Assembly: GCA_963702565.1 (NCBI GenBank)
Contig: CAVPDE010000018.1
Span: forward strand, 62,001-126,000
Length of the DNA stretch: 64,000 nt
From: CAVPDE01 sp963702565
GTDB lineage: Bacteria > Desulfobacterota > DSM-4660 > Desulfatiglandales > HGW-15
Direction of reading: 5' to 3'
Part shown: positions 51,974-59,995 of the stretch, one piece after another
Layout of the letters: every line of letters starts with the position of its first letter
Numbering within the stretch: the stretch's first letter is position 1
Program-made: the position numbers and the translations under genes
The notes under the pieces: model-generated
Databases searched by the model: none
Told to the model about the DNA's origin: nothing
The model's input: the letters and a program-made list of their open reading frames with translations, nothing else

Positions 51974-52660
51974 ATGATCGGAAATGTGAAACAGTTCTAT
52001 ACAGGCCTCGGGCTGATCATCGGGTTTACCGTTGTCTTGATCCTTTTCTTCATGCCGCTTTACGGCGGGAAGAACGCCCTGGACTACCTGGACAACCTCT
52101 ACAACACCATTTCAAAGGGGTCCGCCTACTACATCCCCAAGGCAAGCGAAGAGGCAAAGAAATTCAAAGGCACCCCGGTGAGCGTCAACCTGAAAATGGC
52201 GGAGGTCAAACAGGCGGAGCAGACCGCTGCTCTTTTCAAAACCGGCGGCGCCGAAGTCACGGTCTCAGGCGCGGAACTCAAGGTCACAGGCGATTTTGAA
52301 AAGATCCTTCAAAACGCCCTGGCGGATGCCGACGCCATGTACAAAAACGACGGCAAACAGGTGGCCGGCAAGTACGGGTATGAGGAGAAGAGGGTTCTTT
52401 ACAACTGGTGGAAAGCGTGCGCAGAGATGGACAAGGACCTGAGCAGGCAAAAGAAGTTCAAAGAAGCCAAGGCCGTTGTCCAGATCCAAAAAAAAGCGAT
52501 AGAGTGTTCTTACAACTATTACACGATAGAACCTCAAAACATCGGTGATCGATGGGGAACCGTGGCCTTCTCTCTTTTCTTCTACGTCATTTACACCCTT
52601 TGGTATGGGTTCGCCATTCTGTTCATGTTCGAGGGATGGGGACTCAAGCTGGGGCATTGA
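51974..52660 (+). CDS. two-helix membrane protein of unknown function, partner of the TSUP permease
   Basis: 228 residues. A helix near residues 10-28 (GLGLIIGFTVVLILFFMPLY), an extracytoplasmic or cytoplasmic charged domain of ~160 residues (with CSYNYYTIEPQNIGDRWG), and a final helix (GTVAFSLFFYVIYTLWYGFAILFMFEGW). It is not a TSUP-type protein; I do not recognise the family. The ATG is two bases after the permease stop with AGGAGG ahead, so the two are co-translated. It ends before a rho-independent terminator. An accessory subunit or regulator of the exporter is likely by position only. Confidence 0.8.
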   Translation: MIGNVKQFYTGLGLIIGFTVVLILFFMPLYGGKNALDYLDNLYNTISKGSAYYIPKASEEAKKFKGTPVSVNLKMAEVKQAEQTAALFKTGGAEVTVSGAELKVTGDFEKILQNALADADAMYKNDGKQVAGKYGYEEKRVLYNWWKACAEMDKDLSRQKKFKEAKAVVQIQKKAIECSYNYYTIEPQNIGDRWGTVAFSLFFYVIYTLWYGFAILFMFEGWGLKLGH

Positions 52661-52680
52661 GGCGATTCTGATGAATGCAG

Positions 52681-52716
52681 AAGCCGAAGGCGATTTTTAC
52701 AGCCTTCGGCTTTTTT
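52681..52716 (+). terminator. rho-independent terminator
   Basis: AAGCCGAAGGC (52681-52691) and GCCTTCGGCTT (52702-52712) form an 11-bp stem with a 10-base loop, followed directly by a T-run (52711-52716). It closes the receiver-TSUP-membrane protein transcript. Confidence 0.9.
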
Positions 52717-52743
52717 ATGGCTCAAAGGGAGAGTATAATAACG

Positions 52744-52856
52744 GTGGAGTGATGGAGTACTGGAGTAATGGAGTATTGGGAAACCCAACCCCAGGCACTG
52801 GGTTGTTTCTTTTTACCATCACTCCGGTAGTCCAACACTCCAATACTCCAGGGGTT
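52744..52856. repeat. palindrome made of GGAGTAnTGGAGTA words
   Basis: Left arm (52744-52779) repeats GGAGTGATGGAGTACTGGAG, TAATGGAGTATTGG; right arm (~52814-52850) carries CCATCACTCC, TCCAACACTCC and AATACTCCA. The centre has AACCCA/TGGGTT. A second block of the same words is at 55495. Confidence 0.75.
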
Positions 52857-52897
52857 GAGTGAGATGCTCGGGATCAGGGAGAGGCTGGAGATTATCA

Positions 52898-55489
52898 GTG
52901 GGATTCGTTGATCGCATCACATCACTCTTTCACAAAGGCCCCAAGCCGGAGCCTCAGAGCCCGGAACAACTGCGCCTGGCTTTTCAAGGCCGCTACCACC
53001 TGTTCAAGCTCCTTCTCAACGCCAACAACAAGGCCCTCGACGTCATGGCCGAGATGGAAGAGGCCTTGAAGGGGACCTGGCCCTTTGGGATGTCCTTTGT
53101 CCGGTCCAGGTGCACGAGCGTCTCCACGAGTGTTTTTCAGATCGTGAAGAACCTGAACGACCTTGCCCCTGGGAAATACAGCGCCCTGTTGCTCCGCTTC
53201 AAAGAGATCCAGATGAAGATCAATCCCTATATCAGCCCCCCAATCCTTTCCCACGACGGTGCGCTGGTCACGCCTCTCAGGGAAGTGGACAAAAGCATGG
53301 CGGATCTTGTGGGAAGCAAGATGGCCAGTCTTGCCGAGATCGGGCGACAGGTGGATTTCCGTATCCCGGCGGGGTTCGCTGTCACCGCTGCAGCGTACCA
53401 TCTTTTCATGAAGCACAGTGATCTGCAGGCGGAGATTGATCGACGCATCCAGTCGACCAATGTGGAACAATTGGATCAGCTTTACAGCCTGAGCGCCTCG
53501 ATCCAGCAACTGATCATGACGTCCCCGGTCCCTCCGGATCTCGAAAAAGCGATCCTGGAGCACTACCGGCTTCTGGAAGAGGAGGCCGGAAAAGGAATCC
53601 GGGTCGCCCTGCGAAGCAGCGCCCTCGGGGAAGATATGCCGGGGACCTCCTTTGCCGGGCAATACCGCTCGGAACTGAATGTGAGCAGGGAGAACCTTCT
53701 CGAAGCCTACAAGAACGTGGTGGCCAGCAAGTACAACCTCACGGCCATGACCTACCGCCTGAATCGGGGGATCCGGGATGAAGAGGTGGCCATGGGCGTG
53801 GGGTGCATGCAGATGGTGGATGCCGTATCCGGCGGAGTGATGTATTCGAGGAACCCCCTCGACATCCGTGACGATGCTGTGGTGATCAACGCCATTTGGG
53901 GGCTGCCCAAGTCGGTCGTGGAAGGGAGTGCCGCAACGGATCTCTTCGTTGTTTCAAGGGGCGGTTCCATGGCCATTCGCGAAAAGACCATCTCCATGAA
54001 GGATCAGAAATTCGTGTGCTACCCGGAGGAGGGGGTTTGCCGGCTGGAGGTGACCGGCGAAGAGAGCCGCATGGCCTCGGTGACCGATGACCAAGCCAAG
54101 GAACTTGCCCGCCTCGCGATCCGGATCGAAGCCTATTACAAGAGGCCACAGGATATTGAATGGGCCGTTGACGGGAAGGGGTCTGTGGTGATTTTGCAGT
54201 GCCGGCCCCTCATCCAAAAGGCGGAGAGCGAAAAGAATCCGAACACAGAAAAGGGCGACCGGGCCAAAGTGCTGGTCCGGGGCGGCGTGACCGCGAGCAC
54301 GGGGGTCGGGTGTGGGTCTGTTTTCGTAGCCCGCAAGGACATGGACGCGCTCCAGTTCCCCGCAGGAGGCGTGCTCGTGACCGAGCAGTCCCTTCCGCGG
54401 TGGGCGACGCTTCTGGGCAGGGCCGCTGCCGTGGTGACCGAGCAGGGGAGCATTGCCGGGCACCTGGCCAACGTGTGCAGGGAGTTCGGCGTGCCAGCCC
54501 TCTTCGGCGTGGAGGGCGCCATGAAGCATCTTGAAAAAGGCCGGACCGTGACGGTGGATGCGGACGGCCTGAGAGTGTACGAGGGCCGTGTGGAGGAGCT
54601 TCTCGTTCAGGCGGAGAAACCGCGCAACCTCATGGAAGGGAGCCCGGTGTTTGACTCGCTCAAAGGGGCGGCCGAGCAGATCATCCCCCTTCACCTCCTG
54701 GACCCTGACTCCCCCGCTTTCAAGGCCGAGCGGTGCCGGACCTTTCACGACATCACGCGGTTCTGCCACGAAAAATCCGTTCAGGAAATGTTCCAGTTCG
54801 GAAAAGAGCATGAGTTCCCGGAGCGATCCAGCAAGCAGTTGGTGTGCGACGTGCCCATGCAGTGGTGGGTTCTGAATCTGGACGATGGGTTTCAGGAGGA
54901 AGTGGAAGGACGGTACGTGAAGCTTGAGAACATCGTCTCCATTCCCATGCTCGCGCTGTGGGCAGGGATTGCGGCCAAACCCTGGGAAGGGCCGCCGCCT
55001 GTGGACGGGAAGGGGCTCATGTCCGTCATGTTCGAGGCCACGAGAAACACGTCCCTCGTCACGGGCGGCCGTTCGAGCTACGGAGCGAAGAACTACTTCA
55101 TCATTTCGAAGAACTACTGCAGCCTCAGTTCACGGCTCGGGTTTCATTTTTCCATAGCGGAAGCGCTTGTGAGCGACCGGGCGAGGGAGAACTACATCAG
55201 TTTCCAGTTCAAGGGCGGGGCCGCCGACTTCGAGCGAAGAGTGCGGCGGGTGGTTTTCGTGAAGGAAGTGCTGGAGGAGTACGGGTTCCGGGCGAGCGTC
55301 AGGGAGGACAATCTCCTCGCGCGCATCGAGGACAGGGATGAGGCGTTCATGAAAAGCCGCCTCAGGATTCTCGGGTTCATGACCATCCACACCAGGCAGT
55401 TGGACATGGTCATGGCCAATCCTGCCTCCTACCAACGTTACCAGGAGAAGATCCACGAGGACATCCGGGAACTATTGAAGATGGAATGA
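52898..55489 (+). CDS. PEP synthase-like dikinase with an unfamiliar C-terminal domain
   Basis: 863 residues from GTG 52898 (GGAG seven bases upstream; a GTG at 52859 is also open). An N-terminal helical ~125 residues, an ATP-grasp PPDK_N domain (~133-440: LVGSKMASLAEIGR, RVALRSSALGEDMPGTSFAGQY, DIEWAVDG) and a swivel His domain (VTEQGSIAGHLANVCREFGVPALFG, His522) are present. Where PEP synthase has a PEP-binding TIM barrel, residues ~600-863 instead hold an unrelated-looking domain (LVCDVPMQWWVLNLDDGF, GGRSSYGAKNYFIISKNY). It may transfer phosphate to another acceptor, as rifampin phosphotransferase does. The neighbouring transporter genes suggest, but do not prove, that the acceptor is an organic anion. 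Confidence 0.83.
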   Translation: MGFVDRITSLFHKGPKPEPQSPEQLRLAFQGRYHLFKLLLNANNKALDVMAEMEEALKGTWPFGMSFVRSRCTSVSTSVFQIVKNLNDLAPGKYSALLLRFKEIQMKINPYISPPILSHDGALVTPLREVDKSMADLVGSKMASLAEIGRQVDFRIPAGFAVTAAAYHLFMKHSDLQAEIDRRIQSTNVEQLDQLYSLSASIQQLIMTSPVPPDLEKAILEHYRLLEEEAGKGIRVALRSSALGEDMPGTSFAGQYRSELNVSRENLLEAYKNVVASKYNLTAMTYRLNRGIRDEEVAMGVGCMQMVDAVSGGVMYSRNPLDIRDDAVVINAIWGLPKSVVEGSAATDLFVVSRGGSMAIREKTISMKDQKFVCYPEEGVCRLEVTGEESRMASVTDDQAKELARLAIRIEAYYKRPQDIEWAVDGKGSVVILQCRPLIQKAESEKNPNTEKGDRAKVLVRGGVTASTGVGCGSVFVARKDMDALQFPAGGVLVTEQSLPRWATLLGRAAAVVTEQGSIAGHLANVCREFGVPALFGVEGAMKHLEKGRTVTVDADGLRVYEGRVEELLVQAEKPRNLMEGSPVFDSLKGAAEQIIPLHLLDPDSPAFKAERCRTFHDITRFCHEKSVQEMFQFGKEHEFPERSSKQLVCDVPMQWWVLNLDDGFQEEVEGRYVKLENIVSIPMLALWAGIAAKPWEGPPPVDGKGLMSVMFEATRNTSLVTGGRSSYGAKNYFIISKNYCSLSSRLGFHFSIAEALVSDRARENYISFQFKGGAADFERRVRRVVFVKEVLEEYGFRASVREDNLLARIEDRDEAFMKSRLRILGFMTIHTRQLDMVMANPASYQRYQEKIHEDIRELLKME

Positions 55490-55494
55490 GACAA

Positions 55495-55634
55495 TTGGAG
55501 TATTGGAGGGATGGAGTAGTGGAGTGCTGGTGGACAAGAAGACTGGAGTAATGGAGTGGTGGAGTAATGGAGTACTGGTGTTCGAAAGTCCTGGTATTTT
55601 CACCACTCCAATACTCCATTACCCCAACACTCCG
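55495..55634. repeat. second palindrome of the GGAGTAnTGGAGTA family
   Basis: Left arm GGAGTATTGGAGGGATGGAG, TAGTGGAGTGCTGG, GGAGTAATGGAGTGGTGGAG; right arm CACCACTCCAATACTCCATT, ACCCCAACACTCCGG. It follows the dikinase stop directly and could serve as its transcript end. Confidence 0.75.
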
Positions 55635-55716
55635 GTTCTCAAAAATGAAAACATTTCATTGAGTTGCAGACCACAACTTTTTCCTTTGCCCGCGCGTCGA
55701 AAAACGCTTTGTTTGT

Positions 55717-55744
55717 TTGACTTTTCTATTGTTTTCAATATACT
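55717..55744 (+). promoter_or_regulatory. promoter of the DASS transporter gene
   Basis: TTGACT at 55717-55722, a 16-base A/T-rich spacer and TATACT at 55739-55744. The start codon of the transporter is at 55921. The 431-base space between the dikinase and the transporter holds this promoter and the palindrome at 55495, no gene. Confidence 0.6.
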
Positions 55745-55920
55745 TACGCCCTTATTGACCGGTTCCTCCTTTTGATCCTTTTTACGAACTCAGAGCGCAT
55801 GTAAACGCGGTTCGCTTCAGCAAGGCACCATGAACGCGTCTTTTGCCTGACCTGTTTGAACCGAGAATGACCAAGGCGGGGTTTCCCCTCCCTTCATCAT
55901 CAAGACCCATGGAGGAGAGT

Positions 55921-57597
55921 ATGTCTCATCATGAAGCGGCAGTTCTCCCTAACCCTGGAGGAAGTTTCTGGACAAGCAGGCCCGGCTACAAGCCTGTGCT
56001 CCTGTTGATCGCCTTTATCGTTTACGCCACCCTGGTGATCCTTCCCCCTCCCCAGAGCATGATCGATCTCGTGAGCAAAGAGAGCCCCTCGGGCTATTCA
56101 CTGAGCGCAGGCGCCAAGACGATCACGGATGCCGTAAACCGCAAGCTCAATCCCGAGGCCTTCAAGAAAAAGGAACCGAAGGCGGACGCGAAAAAGGTCG
56201 CATCAGAAGAAGTCCACCAGAAGCACAGCAAGCTGCTCTCGGAAAAGGATGCGGCCCAACTGGCTAAGATCACTTTGGCCACTTTTGGCTTGGTGGTTTT
56301 TCTTTGGGGAACAGAGGCCCTGGCTCTTGGAGCTACGGATCTAATGGTGGCTGTGTTGCTCTATCTCTTCGGTATTTTGCCCATCGAGGATATCTCCAAA
56401 GCCTACATGCAGGACGCGGTCTTTTTCATTTTCGGCATCCTGGCCGTAGCCGTGGGTGTGGCGAAAACAGGCCTGGACAAGCGCATCGGTCTGATCCTGC
56501 TCAGCCGCATCAAGAGCGCCAAAACCTTCGCCCTTGTCTTTTTCCCCATGCTCGCCATGTCGGCAAGCTTTCTATCAGAACATGCCTTGGTTGCCTTGCT
56601 CATCCCGGTGCTCATGGGAGTGTACAAGGTGACGTGCCGCATGTACGGCGTTGAAAAGGATCGGGCCCTGGCCGTGTTTCTTCTTCTTGGGATTTGTTTT
56701 GCCGCAAACCACGGCGGTCCGGGTTCTCCTGCCGCCGGGGGAAGAAACGCCATCATGGTCGGCTACCTGATGGGGTATGACAGGGGCATCAGCTTCATTG
56801 AATGGATGAAGTATGGGTTTCTCTTCGTTCCTGTGATGGGGGTCTGCCTTGGCATGTACATGTACCTGATCTGCAAACCCCGATTCAAAGTCAAGGGCAT
56901 GAACCCGAGCGAAGTCGTAAAAGCCGAAGTGGCCAGAATGCCCAAGTTCGGAGGAAAAGAAGCGATCATGGCGGTGATCCTGGTCGTTCTTGTGGCCGCG
57001 TGGATTATCTTAGGGGAGGAGTTCGGGCTCGGTGGCCCGACCCTCTACGCCGTGATGGCGATGTTCCTTGCCAAGATCCTGACCTGGGACGACATCCAGG
57101 AAGGTGTGGCCTTTGACGTGGTCGGTCTTTATGCGGCGGCCTGCGCTATGGGGGTGGCCCTCAAGTTCACAGGAGCCGCCGTGTGGATGGCCCAGGTTTT
57201 CGTTGATGCTCTCCCCGACTTCCTGGCCAAAGGAGACAATCTGGCCATCGGGGTGAGCCTGGCCACCGGACTCATGACGAACTTCATGAGCGACGGAGCA
57301 ACCGTGGCTTCTCTCGGCCCGATTTTCCTCCCCATGGCCGAACTGGCCGATGTGCACATCTGGAAAATCGGCCTGGCCTGCGCCTTTTCTTCTTCTTTTG
57401 CCAACTTCCTGGTTGTGGGGACCCCGAACAACGCGATAGCCTATGGAATGGGCAGAGACCCTGAGACAGGAGAAAAGCTCCTGGACGTGATGGATTTCGT
57501 CAAATACGGCCTGCCCGTGACGATCATGGCATGGCTGATTCTCTGGTTCTGGGCCATCTTCGGGTACTGGAAATTCATGTCCTGGCCCACGTTCTAG
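55921..57597 (+). CDS. SLC13/DASS-family anion symporter
   Basis: 558 residues from ATG 55921 (GGAGGAG upstream), with ~12 hydrophobic helices and a Lys/Glu-rich insert of ~50 residues near 70-130 between helix 1 and 2. DASS signatures are MLGICFAAN-like LLLGICFAANHGGPGSPAAGGRNAIMVGYL (near 260) and FANFLVVGTPNNAIAYGMG (near 500), which correspond to the substrate and Na+ motifs (SNT-type) in altered form. It is probably a sodium-coupled transporter of sulfate, thiosulfate, or a dicarboxylate; the altered motifs leave the substrate open. The cytoplasmic insert is unusual. Three histidine kinases follow. Confidence 0.88.
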   Translation: MSHHEAAVLPNPGGSFWTSRPGYKPVLLLIAFIVYATLVILPPPQSMIDLVSKESPSGYSLSAGAKTITDAVNRKLNPEAFKKKEPKADAKKVASEEVHQKHSKLLSEKDAAQLAKITLATFGLVVFLWGTEALALGATDLMVAVLLYLFGILPIEDISKAYMQDAVFFIFGILAVAVGVAKTGLDKRIGLILLSRIKSAKTFALVFFPMLAMSASFLSEHALVALLIPVLMGVYKVTCRMYGVEKDRALAVFLLLGICFAANHGGPGSPAAGGRNAIMVGYLMGYDRGISFIEWMKYGFLFVPVMGVCLGMYMYLICKPRFKVKGMNPSEVVKAEVARMPKFGGKEAIMAVILVVLVAAWIILGEEFGLGGPTLYAVMAMFLAKILTWDDIQEGVAFDVVGLYAAACAMGVALKFTGAAVWMAQVFVDALPDFLAKGDNLAIGVSLATGLMTNFMSDGATVASLGPIFLPMAELADVHIWKIGLACAFSSSFANFLVVGTPNNAIAYGMGRDPETGEKLLDVMDFVKYGLPVTIMAWLILWFWAIFGYWKFMSWPTF

Positions 57598-57613
57598 TGT
57601 CCAACTGCGGGCG

Positions 57614-57688
57614 TGTCATCTCGACCGAAGGGAGAGATCTTGCGACTTATTCGCTTCTTAGGATTTCTCGCTTCCGCTCGAAATGACA
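57614..57688. repeat. dispersed TGTCATTTCG...CGAAATGACA palindrome, copy 1
   Basis: TGTCATCTCGACCGAAGG, then GGAGAGATCTTGCG, a 20-base centre, GGATTTCTCGCTTCC and GCTCGAAATGACA. The arms pair with mismatches. The same element occurs at 62426-62505 in near-identical form. It sits between the DASS and first histidine kinase genes. Confidence 0.85.
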
Positions 57689-57804
57689 GAACTGTAAAGG
57701 AGTTTCGGGGGCACTAGATTCGTGAGACGCTTCACTCCGACCAAAGGAAGGACACCGGGGGAGGCAAAGTCCACCCACGGGACTTACGGCGGGAAGGGAC
57801 GATC

Positions 57805-59466
57805 ATGAAAACTCCGCTCTACGCAAGTTTGCAGAGAAATATCATCCTGATTACCCTGCTCGTGGCGTTTGGCCCTCTTTTCGCTCTCGGATCCATCATT
57901 TACAGCCAGTTCTTTCAGATGTACCGGACCAAGGTGGAAGAGCAGATCCAGTACAGAGCCAGGGCCCAGGCCGAGGCGGTGGATCTTTTTCTCAAAGAGC
58001 GATTTGCCATTCTGGCGGCCATGGCGGACACGCACACCTACCAGGAGATGATTCAGGATAAAACGCTTGCCGAGGCCTTTCGGGTCATCAATCTGAGAGC
58101 AGGCGCGTTTGTGGATCTCGGCGTGATCAACAACGCGGGCCAGCATCTTGCCTATGTCGGACCCTATGATCTGAGGGGACTCAACTACTACCAACAACCC
58201 TGGTTCGGCGAGGTGATGAGCAAAGGATCTTATATCAGCGATGTGTACATGGGGTACCGGCTGCTGCCCCACTTCATCATCGCGGTCAAGCGCCAGGAGG
58301 GCGAAAACAGCTGGATCCTCAGAGCCACGATCGATTCCGACGTTTTCGGCAGCCTCGTGCGTGCCGCCCAGCTCGGCAAGAGCGGAGATGCGTTTATCAT
58401 CAACGGCGAGGGGTTTTATCAGACGCGGCCTCGTTTTGACGGCCAGATCCTCACCTTGTCGAAACTCGATTCCGCCCTTTTTGGAGGAAGGACCAACGTC
58501 GTTGAAAAGAAGAATGACCAGGGCAGGACCCTTCTTTATGCAGGAAGCTGGCTGAACCACGGAAAGTGGCTGCTGGTGATCAGCCAGGACCTGTCGGAAG
58601 AAATGACCGGGCTTTTCGCCACGCGAAACGTGGGCATTTTCCTCCTTCTCCTGGGAATTGCGGCCATTGCGGTGACTACGATCTTTACAACTCGAATCAC
58701 GGTGAAACGGCTGCAAGATGCGGATAACAGAACGAACAGCCTGAATGCCCAGCTCATGCAGTCGGACAAGCTGGCTGCCCTCGGCAAGATGGCCGCAGGC
58801 GTTGCCCATGAGATCAACAATCCCCTTGCGGTAATCCTGCAGAAGACCGGATGGATGGAGGATTTGCTGGCTGAAGAGGATTTTCAGAAGAGCAAGAATG
58901 TCGAAGAGTTCAAAACGTCGATCAAGAAAATCGAGGAGCATGTCGAGCGAGCCAGGAAAGTGGTCCACAACATGCTCGGCTATGCTAGAAGAATGGAGCC
59001 CCGGCATGAAGACGTGGACGTGAACGACACGGTCAGGCAGACCATTGGGATTCTGGATAACTATGCCCGCATCAACAACATCGACATCCGGACGGAACTC
59101 AATCTTGATTTGCCGATCATTGCAGGGGACCAGGCACAGCTCCAGCAAGTGTTCCTGAACCTGATTTCCAATGCGATTGACGCTATCGGGAAGGAAGGGT
59201 GGATCCAGGTCAGGAGCATCCGTTCCGGGGGAGAGATTCTCGTCAGCGTGACCGACAACGGCCCGGGGATTCCGGAGGAGATGCGACGAAAAGTTTTTGA
59301 TCCTTTCTTCACAACGAAATCGGCCGGCAAAGGAACCGGACTCGGTCTGTGGATCAGCTACAGCATCATGGAAAAAATGGGGGGGACTATTTCCCTGAAC
59401 AGCAAGGTGGGTGAAGGGACGAGTTTTGTGGTTCAGATCCCCATCGTAATCCCGGAAAAGAAATAA
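57805..59466 (+). CDS. Cache-domain sensor histidine kinase 1
   Basis: 553 residues. An N-terminal helix (IILITLLVAFGPLFALGSI), a ~260-residue extracytoplasmic dCache-like domain (with AEAVDLFLKERFAILAAMAD, YYQQPWFGEVMSKGSYISDVYMGYR and GKSGDAFIINGEG), a second helix (FLLLLGIAAIAVTTIF), then HisKA with AAGVAHEINNPL (His335) and HATPase with QQVFLNLISNAIDAI, DNGPGIPEEM and FTTKSAGKGTGLGL. The sensed ligand is probably a small organic acid or similar. Three genes farther upstream is the DASS transporter. The receiver gene starts 49 bases after its stop. Confidence 0.93.
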   Translation: MKTPLYASLQRNIILITLLVAFGPLFALGSIIYSQFFQMYRTKVEEQIQYRARAQAEAVDLFLKERFAILAAMADTHTYQEMIQDKTLAEAFRVINLRAGAFVDLGVINNAGQHLAYVGPYDLRGLNYYQQPWFGEVMSKGSYISDVYMGYRLLPHFIIAVKRQEGENSWILRATIDSDVFGSLVRAAQLGKSGDAFIINGEGFYQTRPRFDGQILTLSKLDSALFGGRTNVVEKKNDQGRTLLYAGSWLNHGKWLLVISQDLSEEMTGLFATRNVGIFLLLLGIAAIAVTTIFTTRITVKRLQDADNRTNSLNAQLMQSDKLAALGKMAAGVAHEINNPLAVILQKTGWMEDLLAEEDFQKSKNVEEFKTSIKKIEEHVERARKVVHNMLGYARRMEPRHEDVDVNDTVRQTIGILDNYARINNIDIRTELNLDLPIIAGDQAQLQQVFLNLISNAIDAIGKEGWIQVRSIRSGGEILVSVTDNGPGIPEEMRRKVFDPFFTTKSAGKGTGLGLWISYSIMEKMGGTISLNSKVGEGTSFVVQIPIVIPEKK

Positions 59467-59515
59467 GCTAAAATCGCTCTGCTTGCTGCAGAGCAAGGTG
59501 AAGGAGGGAAGGCCC

Positions 59516-59986
59516 ATGGACTATTTCAGAGCTTTGGTGGTGGACGACGAACCGGATTTTCTTGAAACCCTGGTCAATCGTCTTCAGAAGCGCAACATCG
59601 ACACTGCGGGTGCGCGCAGTGGGGAAGAAGCGCTCGAGATCATGAAAAAGAAGCTCTTCGACGTCGTGATTCTGGACGTGAAGATGCCCGGCGGCATGGA
59701 CGGGATCGAAACGCTGAGAGAGATGAAGAAAATTCAACCCCTGGCCGAAGTTCTTCTTCTCACGGGGCACGCGTCCGTGGAAACCAGCATCGAGGGGATG
59801 AAGCTTGGCGCCTTCGACTACCTGCTGAAGCCCATAAAAATCGAGGATCTCATGACCAAGATGGCTGAGGCCTTCGATAAGAAGAATGCCCATGACCAGA
59901 AAATCCGGAAGGCCAGGATCAAGGAACTGCTTCGATTTCCGGGCCGGGTGCTCGAGCATGACAAAGAGGATGAAAAGAAGAGCTGA
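59516..59986 (+). CDS. single-domain response regulator (receiver 2)
   Basis: 156 residues, ATG with AAGGAGGG upstream. ALVVDDEPDFL, VVILDVKMPGGMDG (phosphoacceptor Asp54), LLTGHASVE and YLLKPIKI (Lys105). Relative to receivers 1 and 3 there is an extra Gly (PGGMDG), and a longer charged C-terminal tail of ~35 residues that has no known output domain. Close paralogue of receivers 1 and 3. It is sandwiched between the first and second histidine kinase genes and is probably phosphorylated by one of them. Confidence 0.92.
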   Translation: MDYFRALVVDDEPDFLETLVNRLQKRNIDTAGARSGEEALEIMKKKLFDVVILDVKMPGGMDGIETLREMKKIQPLAEVLLLTGHASVETSIEGMKLGAFDYLLKPIKIEDLMTKMAEAFDKKNAHDQKIRKARIKELLRFPGRVLEHDKEDEKKS

Positions 59987-59995
59987 CGATACTCC

